In this document: piece after piece, positions 1 to 12,512 of the stretch
Layout of the letters: each line of letters opens with the position of its first letter
How positions within the stretch are numbered: the stretch's first letter is position 1
Source of the DNA: Apis mellifera
Lineage: Eukaryota > Arthropoda > Insecta > Hymenoptera > Apidae
DNA length: 64,000 nt
Assembly: GCF_003254395.2 (NCBI RefSeq)
Contig: NC_037639.1
Span: 3,390,501 to 3,454,500, forward strand
Direction of reading: 5' to 3'
The notes under the pieces: generated by a model
The model's input: only the letters and a program-made list of their open reading frames with translations
Told to the model about the DNA's origin: nothing
Databases searched by the model: none
Position numbers and translations under genes: made by a program

Positions 1-212
1 CACTTGACGGCGATCGGGTCGCCATCTGCCATAAACGTGCATAAGGAGGGCGAAACACGATGGTGTGCACGTGCCTACACGCGAGCTTTCGCACCAGCTG
101 TTGTTGGCCATGGCCCACGAAACGAAGCCACAGCTGTTGCTGAACCTGCGACGATCGACCCGTCCAATTTTTATCGCGGGCACATTGGGCGGAAAAGTGG
201 AGGGGAAATGGA

Positions 213-233
213 GGGGGGAGGGGAGGGGAGGGG
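213..233 (+). other. G-quadruplex-forming run
   Basis: Four G tracts (213-218, 220-223, 225-228, 230-233) are separated by single A bases. Tracts of four or more G with one-base loops are the most stable parallel quadruplex geometry. Seen directly; function is unknown. Confidence 0.75.
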
Positions 234-451
234 ACGGCGAGAAAGAGAAAGAGGGATGATTATCCGCGTTGTTGCGCGCATAATGCCAATCTCCACCCGT
301 GTGATCTCAGCTGTGAATTCGAGGCGACGAAACGCGCAGTCTGGTGTCGAATGGTCGAGGAATCGTACGAGGAGGCAACCGACCGTGACATTTACTCGAT
401 TCGAAAACTCGAGGGGAGGTCGTTTTTGTCAACGTTCTTGAAACGATCGAA

Positions 452-458
<7 letters not shown>

Positions 459-494
<36 letters not shown>
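459..494 (+). repeat. (AG)n microsatellite
   Basis: Uninterrupted AG dinucleotide run of about 18 units. Confidence 0.95.
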
Positions 495-496
<2 letters not shown>

Positions 497-560
497 AGGT
501 TACACTTTCGATGTCGAAACTGTTTTCAAGGATGGGATTTTGCGGGATGAATAAATTTGT

Positions 561-2090
561 CGATTCGGGTGGAAAAGAAATTGGAATGTTCGATGCTTAT
601 TGGGAGGGATATAAATATGTCGAAACACACGTGTGGAATATAAGGTATAAATTTAAGCATTGATTATCCTTTTCGTATAAATTTTATATTCAAATTTGGC
701 TTTATTTTTGCATTGAGGAAAATTGGTTGAATATGAAAATTGTACGGATTGCGGAATTATCGCGACGAGATATTTTCGAACGATAATTTTGACAATTCTT
801 TAAAAATTATATCAATGAAATTGCATATAATTGAATTATTTATTATTTATTTTAAATCAGATTAGATTTTGAATCATATAAGTTTATCGAGATAATCTCG
901 TAATTAATTTTTAAAAAATTTACAATTACAAAATTATGCCAATGGATTTAGCAACACTTTCAAATCATAAATTTATATGAATCCTTTAATATCGTAAGAT
1001 GTTTAAAGAATTTAAAGCAAAATATTATCGTAATGTAAGAAGCAAAACACTATTTCACATTCCTGATAACATAAAACCAAATGACTCATTATAATTCGTG
1101 TTTTATTACTTTATAATCCCGATGATGAAATTTTCTCGAAATCAATTTTATTCACTTAATTAACAATTACGATGAATATTTGTATAAAAATATTTTTCTT
1201 AATTAATTATTTAATTATATTTAATTTAATTATATTTATTATAATTTCTTTTCTATATTAACCATACAAAATAAATAATAATGTATAAATAATATCATGT
1301 ATTATTATTAATAATGTTGTATTTATTTTAGTAAACATCTTTAACATCTTAGGGAAGTATTGCTAGATTAACATTAAATTTTATATAAATATTAATACAA
1401 ATCGATCGCGTACTGCATTATTTATTAACGTTATACAACTATTAATCATCAATTCATTATTTCATCAATTCATTATTCATTCAACTTATCCTTTCGGTAA
1501 TTTACGCATGTTTCCTCCATATTTTGTTTCACACACTTCCAATTTTCAAAGTTTAACGAAAAAACCTATAAATTCGTCAAAATCAATCGACGTAATATAA
1601 ATGTTTCTTGTAGAATTAAAACATTCTTGTGTATCCTATTATGATAAAGTATTCTTATTTATGATAATATTTCATAATCTTCAGGAATAAGAAATAAAAA
1701 TTACGATGAATTTTGTATCACAAAATAATCGTATTTATTTTATATATCGAATAATATCAAGTACAATTTCATTCATTATAAAAATAATTTCCTATTCGAA
1801 AATACTTCATGCATCTTATTATATCTTTATTTAATTATCATTCACAATAAAACATCCTATTTTTTGTGATATTTAATTAAAAAATTTCTAATTTTGCCAT
1901 CGTTTTTTTTTTCATATCGGCGATATCCGAAAAGAATCAATATATTAGCGTGATACAAACAAGAAAAAATATATATTTTTAATTCCATTCCACGTCTCGA
2001 TAAAAATCAACATCAATTTCGTTGGAAAACACGTTTCCATCGCTCAAAGAAACGTAAAAAAAAAAAAAAACAAAAAAAAAAAAAATGTAA
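561..2090. other. AT-rich desert, no gene seen
   Basis: Very AT-rich with dense stops in all frames. A-rich homopolymers lie near 2049-2085. No repeat longer than a few units, no structured element and no conserved-looking block was recognised. Confidence 0.6.
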
Positions 2091-2760
2091 AATTCGTCAT
2101 TCTGACAGATTTCGAATAAAATTCGATCAACCTTTCACATTTGTAATGCGATAAATCGTTTTGAAACAAAACTTCGCGTAACATTCTCCTTCCTGTTTTC
2201 ACTCGCATGGATTTATGTTTCAGCCTTCAGACCAGGAGAAAGAACGTGAAGCGCTCATACATATTATACCGAGCAGAATTTAACGAACGTTGTAAAATCG
2301 AGAGAAAACAATGGCGTCATACTCTTCTTCGAAATTAAGGATGAGAGCATCGCCGCGTTACAACGTGATATATATACATATATTCGAGTTTCGAACGCGA
2401 GCTTTCATCCAGCTGTTATCCTGGATACAGCTGTTCCTAAACTTGCAACGACCCGATCCTTGGCATTCCCTTCGATATCCAGCTACGGAATGACGCGGAG
2501 GAACGTGGATATCAAATTCTGGACGAACGAGCGTCACCCACTTCGGCCAGGTGACACACCTTCCCCTCCCTCCCTCAAGATCAAATTAAAACGCCATTGT
2601 GCATCGAGAAAGGAACCACGAGGGATCGTTAACACGGCGGATTAACGCGCTTAACGAGACGTTTAATTAGCCGGGGTAAAAATCGGAGCAAAGGAGCAAT
2701 TGAGTTTCATTGAACGGCGAAACAGGTAATTTGATCTTTAATTGGTATTGTTTGGTCATA
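2091..2760. other. moderate-GC island
   Basis: CpG content rises. A weak acceptor-like AG ends at 2223, after ATGTTTC, and is followed by about 37 open codons in one frame. The pyrimidine tract is poor, so I do not call an exon. Short open frames at 2311-2493 and 2460-2645 have no recognisable product. Confidence 0.4.
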
Positions 2761-3290
2761 GGTAAACCGCAAGGATTAAATTCGTATTTCGTGTCGTTCA
2801 TTTTGATAATGTCAATTGTAATTTAAATGGGATACGAGTTAATTTCGAAACTTTCATATTTTTAAGTGGATCGTGTTTTGACAAGGGAAAGGATTTACAG
2901 TAATAGTTGAATTTTCTGAAAAATTTAAATGTGATCTTTATCCATAAGAATCTATAATATATAGTTTTTGATATTTTTATTATTATTATTAAATTGTTAT
3001 TATATGCAATTATTAAATAAATTGCATATACAGATGAATATATATATATTTGTATTAAAATTGATTCAAAATTAATTAATTAAATCAATAAAAAATTAAT
3101 CGAATTAAAAGTAAAAATTATAGAACAAATCGGTCTAATCGTTGTTATCTATCATTTTATTATTATTCAACGATCGATTGTAAAATTTCTTTTCAAATAT
3201 TTCAATAATAATAATGTTGCGTAAAATAATTTTTACATTTTCATAATTTATGTGTAATCAGAGGATCACATCATACGTCTTACTTCGTGA
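2761..3290. other. AT-rich spacer
   Basis: AT-rich, stop-dense sequence with ATT and AAT runs. No gene or structured element seen. Confidence 0.6.
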
Positions 3291-3660
3291 AACATAATTT
3301 TCCTAGGAATTGAAACCTTGAAATTCACATCGTGCCATCGTGACCACCTATAATCCAACGAACTACCAGTTGAGGGTTAACAGTTGTAAGCACGGAGCGA
3401 GGAACGATCGCACTTCCGACAATCGATCTTCCGCGCTATCATCGAAATCCAAAGGAGAACGAGCAGCACTGTTGCTCGCGTGTACGACATTGTGCGCGGC
3501 ATATCGTCCCACTTGGCACGCGGGCAATGTTTTAATCTTTCCTCTTGATCGTAAACAGAGAGTAGATTTATACGAATCAAGCCCTACACCGAAACCTACC
3601 TCGAAAACAATTCCATGGTCGGGCAAATAGATACGTCCCTGGTAAAAGAACTCCTAGTAA
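3291..3660. other. CpG-rich patch
   Basis: Small CpG-rich patch with overlapping open frames on both strands (3340-3630 plus, 3363-3626 minus). Frames open on both strands at once are expected where stops are rare, and no protein family is recognisable. Confidence 0.45.
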
Positions 3661-4380
3661 ATATGTGGAGCTAAACGTTCGTGTGTGTATTCTAACTTAG
3701 AAGGAAAAATAAACTTTGGAATCATGAATCGTTTCCAATGAAATAGTTCGATTGTTGAGAAACGATTGTAATTTAAGATTATAAGATTATATATGATTAT
3801 TAAAAAATAAAATCAACAAATTTTAACTTAGGAAGGAATATATTGTAAAATCAATTTAATTTAGTTTTTTATTTCTATAAAATTAGTATGTTTTTTAGTA
3901 TTTTCTTATCATGTAAAATTAAAAGTAATTTCAAAATTAATCTTTTTCTTGGAAGAATCTGATAAAATGATTAAATGAATTGGTTTATCTCAAAATTTTA
4001 TCATGGAAAACAAAATAATTAGCATATAATAATAATTCGCATTAAATTTACAAATTATTAATAGTATCTATATTAATAACTTAGATAATAATACATAACG
4101 CAAAATTTACATATTCGTCATATTAATAAATTTTTAAATCTTGAAATAATCCAAATATTCGTATGATCTAAATTTCATTATTCCACAGTTTCAACATTTG
4201 ATAAAATCGCTATACTTAATACGATCACACATCTCATAAAGCCAGGAACCATCTCGTCGCCATTCAAACCATACACGCATTAAATCGTATTTACGACAGG
4301 CGCATTGTTTCCAATTAATCGAATAGATATAAAATAAATAGAAAGTTAACGACGCAAGCTTCGATTAATAGTTTGATCGA
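3661..4380. other. AT-rich spacer
   Basis: AT-rich, stop-dense DNA without recognised features. Confidence 0.6.
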
Positions 4381-4478
4381 AAACATCGTGTGCAGAGTTC
4401 GAAACAGTTTGCTAGTGACACTCGAAATTCGACGTGCTTTATCGAACAGCTTGTTCTCCACCATTCACCAACGAGAAA

Positions 4479-4495
4479 CGCGCGCGTGCGCGCGC
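4479..4495. repeat. alternating CG/TG tract (Z-DNA prone)
   Basis: Seventeen bases of strictly alternating pyrimidine-purine, CG steps with one TG. This composition favours left-handed Z-DNA under supercoiling. Confidence 0.8.
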
Positions 4496-5091
4496 AAAAA
4501 AAAATGAATTTCCATACGAATTTCCTCCTTGCTTAATTTTCCCCGAGATCGCTGTGTGAAATTGAAAAAGAGTGGAAAAGAAGCCTCTACCTTTTTCTTT
4601 TTTTTTTCACGAGCATATTACATTAACGTGGATCGTAAGATTTCGCGTGCGGTTGATTTTGCTTAGCATTCGGGAAGAAAACTCGGAGGATTCAAAGGAG
4701 AGCGTGGTACAGCCGATGGACGAGAAAGAGATATTATAAGGGGAGTGGGGCAAAGAGAGCGGAAGGGTTGAACAACGACGCCAGAGGTGCAAGTGAAAAT
4801 TATTCTCAGAGAATTTCACTCGAGCACCGGTGCGATGCCCACGAAAGAAGAAGAGGAGAAGGAGGAGGAAGAAAAAGAGGAGGAAGACGAGAAAAGGAAG
4901 TAGCGAGGAAGAAGCAGCAGTTCTTTCCTTTCTTTTTTCCTGTCTCCCCTCCCTCCCGGGAGCCTCGACCGCTTCCTCTTTTTGTTTTCACGCTAGGCGT
5001 CCCGAGGGGGATGCGTTAAAGCCCGGCTGTAATCCAGGCGATGCAATCAAGTAGATGAGACGGGACTGTAACCTCCTCTCTGTCCCCTTCC

Positions 5092-5107
5092 ACTCTCTCT
5101 CTCTCTT
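5092..5107 (+). repeat. (CT)n microsatellite
   Basis: Short CT dinucleotide run inside a longer pyrimidine-rich stretch. Confidence 0.85.
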
Positions 5108-5837
5108 TCTCCTTACCTTTTACCTCTCGCTCTCACCCTGCCTCCTTATCCTCTTCACCCCCTTCATGTCACCTTTCTCCACCAACTCTCTATCAGCCCT
5201 CTCCCACCCCCGTTCCTCCCGAGTTTAAAACCGTCAGATCTCTCTTTTATCGCACACGCTCGTTCACCGATCTTCCCTCTCCCTTTCGAACTTTCGCCAA
5301 CCCTCAAGCCTCGGAGGTATTGGCCGTGTCTCATCCTTCGACTTTCCTCCTCCTCCTCCACCACAGCCTCCCATCGAGTTCCCTCGCCCTTCCTCCCTGC
5401 CGCGAAACTCGCGCGTGGAGCGAGTCACCGCGCGGGGTGGTAACGAAGCTTAAGCCTTACCCTCACAAATCATTCGGGGAGGGGAAACATTAGTACGTGA
5501 CACTACGTTTGTCCCCTACTCCTGGGGACTGGCTCGTGTGCACAGAAGCGCGCGCAGGGAGGGAATAAGGGGAAATACAAATAGGTATGGGGAGAGGGAA
5601 GGGATATCATTGGCAGAACCCATTCGAGGAAATCGCATCCATACGAGCAAGTCGTGAAGAAAGAAGACGCGTAATGGTTGTCTGGAGTGCAGCCACGATA
5701 AGGCGTCGTCAAACTCGGCGCGCGCGAGACGATTCCATCTTTTCCTCATCTCCCTTAGTTGGCAGACAGACGACGAGGTGGGGGGAAGGGGATGGAGGAA
5801 CGAAGTCTGGTGAATTGCCCTCTCGTTCTTTGAGTGC

Positions 5838-5858
5838 TCATTGGCGCATAACCAATGA
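5838..5858. promoter_or_regulatory. inverted CCAAT pair
   Basis: TCATTGG (5838-5844) and CCAATGA (5852-5858) form a perfect 7-bp inverted repeat, giving two opposed CCAAT boxes seven bases apart in a CpG-rich island. Paired CCAAT boxes are typical NF-Y sites. Regulatory use here is inference. Confidence 0.35.
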
Positions 5859-5974
5859 ACGCGCGTTTAAAGAAATTTTTTGCACGTTCCTCCTTCGAAG
5901 GCGGAGGGAGGAGGGGGTGCAAAAGTGCGGGGTGCGTTGGGCAGAGGAGACGAGCGTTGGGATGATAGCGGCGA

Positions 5975-5996
5975 GGGGAGGGGGGAGGGAGAAGGG
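5975..5996 (+). other. G-quadruplex-forming run
   Basis: G tracts of 4, 6, 3 and 3 are separated by A, A and AGAA, meeting the usual quadruplex pattern. Seen directly. Confidence 0.6.
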
Positions 5997-6360
5997 AAGA
6001 GGGTGTCGTAATTGTGTCGGGGGCGGAGGAAAGAGGGTGAAGAAACAGGGCTTCGGGTAAATCGAGCGATGTCATAGTTTATGAAACACCCGTATTGTAG
6101 CTGCCGACACTGATTTAAGCCAGTTCTAATTAGAGGCGGTGTTTGTTAATTGTTTCGTTTACGAGGCGAAAAGTATTCTTTTCCTCGTTTCCGTGATCCC
6201 GTTTGAAGACGAGCCGTTCGAACGAGCGCTTGCCCGATGACAAAGAAAACCGAGGGGAACTTGGTGTCCTTTGAAGTCGGACCTGCGATTCTCCGGGACG
6301 CCAAGTTACGCTCGTAATTGTATTTTTTTTCTTTTTTTTTTTCTTTTTTTAGCTCCACGT

Positions 6361-7310
6361 TCGGGTATTAGGATCGATGAAAGAATGTATTAATGGAACT
6401 TGTTGAATGAGATTAAACGAGCAATTTTGTTGCGGTGTGAAATTATCGAGAAATCGTTATGAAGCTTTTAAAAGCAATCTTTGGGTAAATTGATTAATGG
6501 AATAGCGAGGATTGATCGTTCAAGAAGAATCCTTGAATGATATGCATTTTGTAAGTATAAATTTAAATCTCATTTGTATAAAAGTGGATTGTGACGTGAT
6601 CGTATTTTAATTACAAGACTATGATATTTTATAATTTGCTTTGTTGCTATGCAATGCGATTTATATTTGAATATATCTATTGATTCGTATATTTAAAGAA
6701 AATAAATTTTCTTTATAACTTCTTATGCACGACGTTTTAATTCTTAGTATTTAAGATGGAACTTGTTAAGCACGTGAAATTTGATTCTAGCCACGTCTCG
6801 GGGATGAAAGAATTCTCCTTCATTTTCCTCAAATAATACGAACGACTTGAAGAAGCGTCTGAATTTTAAATTAGTCCTAAGTTATAAAAAAATATCGTGG
6901 CCAAATTTCCTCGAACCAATTCAATCCAATTTTATTTATACCATAATTATGGACAAACTTAAAAGAAAATCTAAATCGTGAGAAACGAAATCGAGAACAA
7001 CGCGTCCCGAATGCGCGTCAGAGCGTCGCATTCATTAAAAACAATTAAATGTTTTTAAAACAGTTAAACTTCAATAATTAATTATAAAATCCGTACGTAA
7101 CAACGAATCCGCGAACAAAAACATTTGTTTGTTAGCTAAACGCTAACAATTCAACGCGCAAATTATAACTGAGAACGGAAAAGAAAAAAATAACCGGGGG
7201 AATGTTTCAGAGAATGATTGTTCATCGAACAATAACACGTTCCTAAACGCGCAACGAAGGGAGAAAAAAGCGTTCTGAATTTAAACAAAGGGCCGACCGA
7301 TCGTCGAAAA
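6361..7310. other. mixed AT-rich stretch
   Basis: Moderately AT-rich with scattered CpG. No gene, repeat unit or hairpin recognised. Confidence 0.5.
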
Positions 7311-7533
7311 AGATTTCTATTATTGTCTCCTGTATCCTCCGTTCGGACGAGCGGGTTATTATTACGGGGGAATGACTCGTCGTTTAGAATAATCTCTGTA
7401 CGTGTTTCCAGATAATCGAATTAGATTGTTATCGAACGATGACCATCCCTATTTGTATATACCAGGGATGGGTATATTTGCGGTTAAATAGACTTTTGCC
7501 CGATCGAGACTAGTCGAATCGAAAATTTTGGAT

Positions 7534-7549
7534 GGGGGGGGGGGGGGGG
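7534..7549 (+). repeat. poly-G run (G16)
   Basis: Sixteen consecutive G. This is rare in an AT-rich genome and prone to quadruplex formation and length errors. Confidence 0.9.
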
Positions 7550-7797
7550 AAATTTACGAGCGAACGAACGTGGCAAAATCGTACGATTTTGACGAGCAGG
7601 AAGAAGAGTAACGGGATGACTCGACAGAATAATATTGTCGAGCACGGTACGGTATGGCGACAAACGCAGCTGACGATGGAGCGTCGAATGCGGTTTGGGA
7701 AATCGGGGCAACGCAACTATCCCGCAAATAATTATTGCCTGGGCCGACACGAGCCCACGTTTAATCGTCCGTACGACTGCATATTAATAATAGAGAG

Positions 7798-7850
7798 GCA
7801 TTCGATGTACGTCCATGCAGGCATGGGCTGCAGTTACCCGCAACGAATGC
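7798..7850. other. nested palindromic hairpin
   Basis: The outer arms GCATTCG (7798-7804) and CGAATGC (7844-7850) are perfect. Inside lies a second perfect palindrome, CCATGC (7813-7818) and GCATGG (7821-7826), with a two-base centre. Seen directly; function unknown. Confidence 0.5.
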
Positions 7851-7948
7851 ATATTTTTGCCGAGATTCGATCGATATACTCGGCCATTTTACGGGTATTC
7901 TCGATCCCGATTGTTCAGCCTTTCGATGCAACGTGTGTGTTTTTGTTA

Positions 7949-8110
7949 TTAGGTTGGTTTATATGAAATATTGTTTTAATCGTTTGTGGTTTTTGAAATT
8001 GAATAATTTTAAATATGTTAAGTGAAATGTATTGTTTATAGTCATACGTGTTAATATAAGTATTGCATTTTTTTTTTAAATTTTCATAGTATTCATATTT
8101 TTTCATGTCA
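7949..8110. mobile_element. possible solo end of a mariner-like element
   Basis: TTAGGTTGG beside a TA (7949-7957), followed by TTTATATGAAATATTG, resembles the terminal repeats of insect mariner elements from general knowledge. No opposite end (CCAACCTAA) and no transposase frame occur nearby, so at best this is a solo terminus or truncated relic. The boundary at 8110 is arbitrary. Confidence 0.25.
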
Positions 8111-8960
8111 CTATTTCTCGTGTAATAAATTAATGCGTGTTTTTGAAAATTACAAAAAGCTTTTCAAATCGTCCTTTTTAAATTTTTTTCGAATATTTTC
8201 TTATTAAATTTATGGCGAGCCGTAAACTTTCTATACGTGTATGTATATACGAATATATATGTTGTTTTATATAAATTTTATTATATAAATATCAATATCC
8301 TTCAAGATCATATTATTCATGTATTGTTACAAATTATAACGTATTTATTTTCTTAATTTTTATCAAAAATCTAATGTTGCTATTTATGAAAAGATGAGTA
8401 CAATATACATCATGCTTTATTACATGAGTATAATGTACGATCTTTCCATTTCGTTTTCATAAAACAATGAAATTCATCCGGATAGAGTCGACTTTTGTTT
8501 AATAATCACGCGTGATCATTGTAACGATATCTTTATCTAATAATATAATTGAAATTTAATAACGGGAAATTAGAGAATACAATGAATTATCGCATGAAAT
8601 CTTAAACTAACATTGATTACTTTTAATTATTTGAAGTTTAATTAACTTCAAATTAAGCTAATTACATTTTTTTCATTTCCTGTAAAATTTTATTTCTTTT
8701 TTATCAAAAGACTATGTAATTAATTGATAAGAACTCGTACGTGCAAATAAAATAATACAAACGATAAAAAATAAAAATGAACAAGAGAATTATATGTATG
8801 CGTAGAAACACATGTATAATCTAATTTCACACGTATTTCTAAATATTGTGTTCACACAATGATTAATTTCAATTAAAATTTCCAATATAATATAATATAA
8901 TATAATTGTCATCGAAACACAAATACAATATCAACAAAGTATTATAACCGAAAAATCGAA
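8111..8960. other. AT-rich spacer
   Basis: AT-rich, stop-dense DNA with short AATAT tandem runs near 8885-8905. No gene seen. Confidence 0.55.
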
Positions 8961-9830
8961 TTCCAATTTGATTATCAAAGCTCCCCGTTCAACCCCCGAT
9001 CAAAGCTCTTTCTATCTGTTCCGAACGCTCGAACAGATTCGACGCTCCCTTCCAAACAGGCAAAGAGAAATTTAATCATTTAAAAAAAAAACCTCTATTT
9101 TTTTAAATTGTTCGACATCCATCAACATCGCATTTCCACTTCATTTTACCTTAATGCCTTGTGCGCGCAAAAAATCGTGTTTCCAAACGAACGATTATTG
9201 CGGACGTACGCGCCGCGATATCCAGAGATACTTCGCCGTACACCGAGATGTCGAGCCGGTATATAAGCCTGGAACAATTTGTCCGTCGCGAAAGATAACG
9301 AAATTTATACAGAGAAACAGCGTAAACAGGCGGTGCGGAACTCTTGTGTCTCGTGCAAATTAAAAACCAGCCGAAACGATAAGGGGGGTCGGGGTCGCGG
9401 AGGCGTGGCACGAGGGACGATAAAACGGTAAATTAAAAACGAGCAAGATTTCGAGAGCATATTCATATATCGGGGTTTCAACAACGGGGAATACGCGGAG
9501 CGTAACCTGCTCGACGAAAATCCAGCTAGATAAACCGTACGAGGGGGAGGGGGAGGAGGAGACAGTGTGGAATGTATGTGTGTGTACGGAGAGCCGTATA
9601 TATACGTACGTCAACCGTCCGTTATGCTACACGGGGATCCTCGTAAAAGGGAATAAAAGATCCACACGTGGACGCCTAACGTTTTCGGAACAAAAGCCAC
9701 CGGCACAGATAGAAGCGCGGATATGCCGCTATCAAGAAACAAAAGGATTCTAAATACGAAGGGGGTGGAACTGTCGCGCGGAATGGAAGAATCGCGGCAC
9801 GGTTAAGAATATCTCGTGAGATTTGTCGAT
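8961..9830. promoter_or_regulatory. CpG-rich island with TATA-like boxes
   Basis: CpG-rich island. It holds a good TATA-box match (TATATAAG at about 9260-9267) in a CpG-rich setting, and the palindrome CGTATATATACG near 9596-9607. G-rich runs lie near 9541-9555. Open frames on both strands (9151-9411 minus, 9360-9614 minus, 9565-9753 plus) match nothing known. A promoter or enhancer role is possible but unproven. Confidence 0.3.
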
Positions 9831-10380
9831 GGTATTGGCGATGTTGTTGTTAAATGAGGCGATTTATTTTTTTAAACGATATCATTGCATTTAATGAATT
9901 TTAAAATTAGACTGTATAATTAGGCTTGTTAATTTTCGTGAATTCAACAAATTGTTATGCATATTAAAAAGAAGTGATTAATTATATTTGGTCATTATAA
10001 CTTTAGATTAATATAATTAAAATGTTTCTCTTTAAATGGAAGTGAAAACGTGTTAATTTAATAACGTTTCGAATTTATGAATGAAAGAAGAAATTAAATG
10101 AAAAATGGATTGTAACATTTGATAATGATAAAATGATAAAACAGTTAATTTTGAATCAATTATAGCAATATAATAAATATCAAATTTTTTTGTAATAATT
10201 TTTGTAAAAAGTCTTTTCGATAAAACATATAAAATATATCTTGTAATAAGCAAATAACGTATAGCTCTCAATAATTTATTCTCATTGTTACTTTTTAAAC
10301 AATTTTAAACTTGGGATATATTTGAAAGGCAAAAAACATTTATTCTACAACAAAAATTCTGAAAAATAGATTCTAGAAGA
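9831..10380. other. AT-rich spacer
   Basis: AT-rich and stop-dense; nothing recognised. Confidence 0.6.
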
Positions 10381-11833
10381 AACACTTTAAATGGATATAC
10401 ACACGATCAATATCATCCTGGCGTTTCCTAGCAAGTAACGACTAAATGTGAACGTTATACCTGAAGAATCGGAGGAAACCGAGTGGCGGAATGCGAAAGC
10501 TGAACATAATCGGCTTATACGGGCGAGTTGGATGCCGAGGTTTGATATCAGAATCCATATAAAGATGAGTCTCGCTTTTTTTTTTTTATATCTCTTTCTA
10601 TTGCGTTTAAAGGCCATCGTAAAAAGGCGTAAATACGAGATGTGCACACGTCGTCGGTACAGAGAATCGATTCTTCCGCGTTCTTCACCGATTCGACTCG
10701 CACTTTCGCGCTACGCGATCCGTAAGAATTAGCGGAAATGCGATTTTTATGGACGATGAATTCCGCGCGGCCACCCTCGATGGAATCGCCGCCCGATTGG
10801 ATTTAATTCGATCGGCACCGAGGAGGGCGAAGGGTGAATGTGGCCTCGGTTGAAGACGGTGCTTGAACGGCACTCTTGATCATTAGACCAGTTCGAGCTG
10901 GAAAATCGAATTGGAGCCCGATTCATATCGGAGACTGATCAATTACCAATCGGTAGTTCACATTTAATTAAACGCGATCCAGATACAGTTAAATAGAAGA
11001 AGATCGCAACTGGTAGATTCGTTTCTTCGAATAGAAAATCTCGTCTCGCTACGTGGAGATAAAAAGATTTATTAATTGGAAAAAAAAAAAAGAAAAAAGA
11101 AAAGAGAAGTTGAAAGAATATGAAGAAAAATGCCAAGATAGTAGCTCGGTAAGAAGACGATGAAACTAAATTAAACGAAGTCAGAGAGCATTTCCTTGGG
11201 CACGCGAAAATAACGAGGATATCTCCTTTCCTCTAATTTCTCGCAAATGATACTCCACGCATCTTCCCTGTAAAAACTGAATCCGCGGACAGGAATTGTC
11301 TGGATCCTTTCCAAAGCTTCGTTTTACAAGATCCCGAAACTGTTATCCCACCACTCATCGCCATTCATGCCATCCTCGACTTCCCCTCCCCCTCCATCTC
11401 CACGCCTTGACGGCCTCTGCCACCACCTCCCCCTCTCCGCAACAGTAGCAATAGCGATAGTAATATCCCATCTTCCCCAGCTTTACAGCTTTCCACACAG
11501 AAGAAGGGGGCTCCGTGCGTGTGCGGTTTTTTTCACCGTGTTGTATTCACCGTTGCTCGCTTAATGCAAACCCAACTGCGTGCGGGGATAATAGCACGGG
11601 GGGAGTATATCCCCTTCACCCCCCATTTAATCCCATAGACGGCACAACACCGAGACTTAGAGCTTTGCATTAAAATTTAAGGACTTTTCAAACGGCTCTA
11701 CGACGCCCTTTATACCAGCAGCAAGGCCACGTGTACTAACACGAGAGCTCGAGAGAAATCCACGCGAGCGGCCGCCATCCTCCTCCGCCATCCACCACGC
11801 AACGCGTGTGTGTCTCGGCGCTTCCGGGCCAGC

Positions 11834-11857
11834 CCGACAGGAAACGCACTGAGTGCT
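11834..11857 (+). repeat. 24-bp direct repeat, copy 1
   Basis: CCGACAGGAAACGCAC followed by TGAGTGCT. It matches 12513-12536 at 22 of 24 positions. Confidence 0.6.
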
Positions 11858-11903
11858 CTTGCTTTATATCCAATCTATTTCTCTCTCTTTGAATACATAC
11901 TGC

Positions 11904-11922
11904 GTGTGTGTGTGTGTGTGTG
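11904..11922 (+). repeat. (GT)n microsatellite
   Basis: Uninterrupted GT run of about nine units. Confidence 0.9.
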
Positions 11923-12110
11923 GGCGTGCATGCGCGCCATATATCTGCCCATCGTCGATCCCTTTTGCTCTCTCTCGTCGCCTAGCCGCTAGTCGTCTGA
12001 AAGCCGCCATCGTATGATGTTTTAGGGTAACTAAGGGACGGCGGATCCAGTTCTCGCGGTTTCAGGCACGCCCCAATGGATCCAACCAAAGCATTGACTT
12101 TCTCTCGTCT

Positions 12111-12129
12111 CCTCTCTCTCTCTCTCTCT
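12111..12129 (+). repeat. (CT)n microsatellite
   Basis: CT run within a longer pyrimidine-rich stretch. Confidence 0.85.
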
Positions 12130-12512
12130 TTTTATCTCTCTTTATCTCCACTCTCTTGTGCATCGAGCTTTTGTAACGGTGGCTGGAGAATTTCGCTCGC
12201 GGCTAAATCGGCTCTTTATGCGGCACTTTTTCCGAACTAACGTCTTTCCACCGCGGGGGAGGGTTGAAGGATGGGGGAGAGAGAAAAGTAATTACCCGAA
12301 TCCATTAAGCTCGATTCCGCTCTCCACGTAAGTTCGAGTCGCTCTCACAGTTCGGGGAGGGGGAGGACGTCCGGCGAATACGAGCGTAGGAAAAGCTTTT
12401 CGATTCTTTATGATTGCCAGCTGCACAAGGATCGATGCAAAAGGAATTCTCCCCGATCCTATCTGCGCCTCTGTTTAAAGTAACCGCGCCGGTCCTCTGT
12501 TCCGAGAATAAA

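Larger units (their letters stand above)
1..560. other. CpG-rich island at left edge, no gene recognised
   Basis: GC- and CpG-rich segment cut by the window edge. It has overlapping open frames on the plus strand (4-441 and others), but their translations are low-complexity Arg/Gly/Glu runs matching no family I know. It contains a G-quadruplex run and a (GA)n repeat, listed separately. It could be the flank of a promoter or a CpG-rich intron patch. Confidence 0.5.
4740..6060. other. strand-asymmetric purine/pyrimidine island
   Basis: A GC-rich island with strong strand asymmetry. It is purine-rich at about 4842-4920, pyrimidine-rich at about 4925-4980 and 5060-5400, and purine-rich again at about 5586-6055. 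Long low-complexity open frames (for example 5587-6060 plus and 5755-6075 minus) follow from this composition and are not believable proteins. The switches in strand bias could support triplex (H-DNA) structures or R-loops. Confidence 0.55.
7311..7948. other. CpG-rich island with poly-G and hairpins
   Basis: CpG-rich island. CCATCCCT (7443-7450) and AGGGATGG (7464-7471) form an 8-bp hairpin. Further on are the G16 run and the nested palindrome near 7.8 kb. The plus-strand frame 7532-7966 (144 codons) begins inside the poly-G run, which makes a real protein unlikely. Confidence 0.45.

Noticed and set aside
4..441. 145-codon plus-strand frame at the window edge
   Set aside because: No recognisable domain; its middle is the G-rich quadruplex tract translated as Gly/Glu/Arg.
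2222..2340. Acceptor-like AG with a 37-codon open frame
   Set aside because: The pyrimidine tract before ATGTTTCAG is interrupted by purines, and no donor or homology supports an exon.
5587..6060. 157-codon plus-strand frame
   Set aside because: Low-complexity Arg/Gly/Glu translation caused by purine-rich DNA.
7532..7966. 144-codon plus-strand frame
   Set aside because: Starts within a poly-G run and ends in AT-rich DNA; a minus-strand frame is open over the same region.
7949..9250. Full-length mariner transposon
   Set aside because: Only one end-like motif is present. No second inverted repeat and no transposase frame are found within the expected 1.3 kb.
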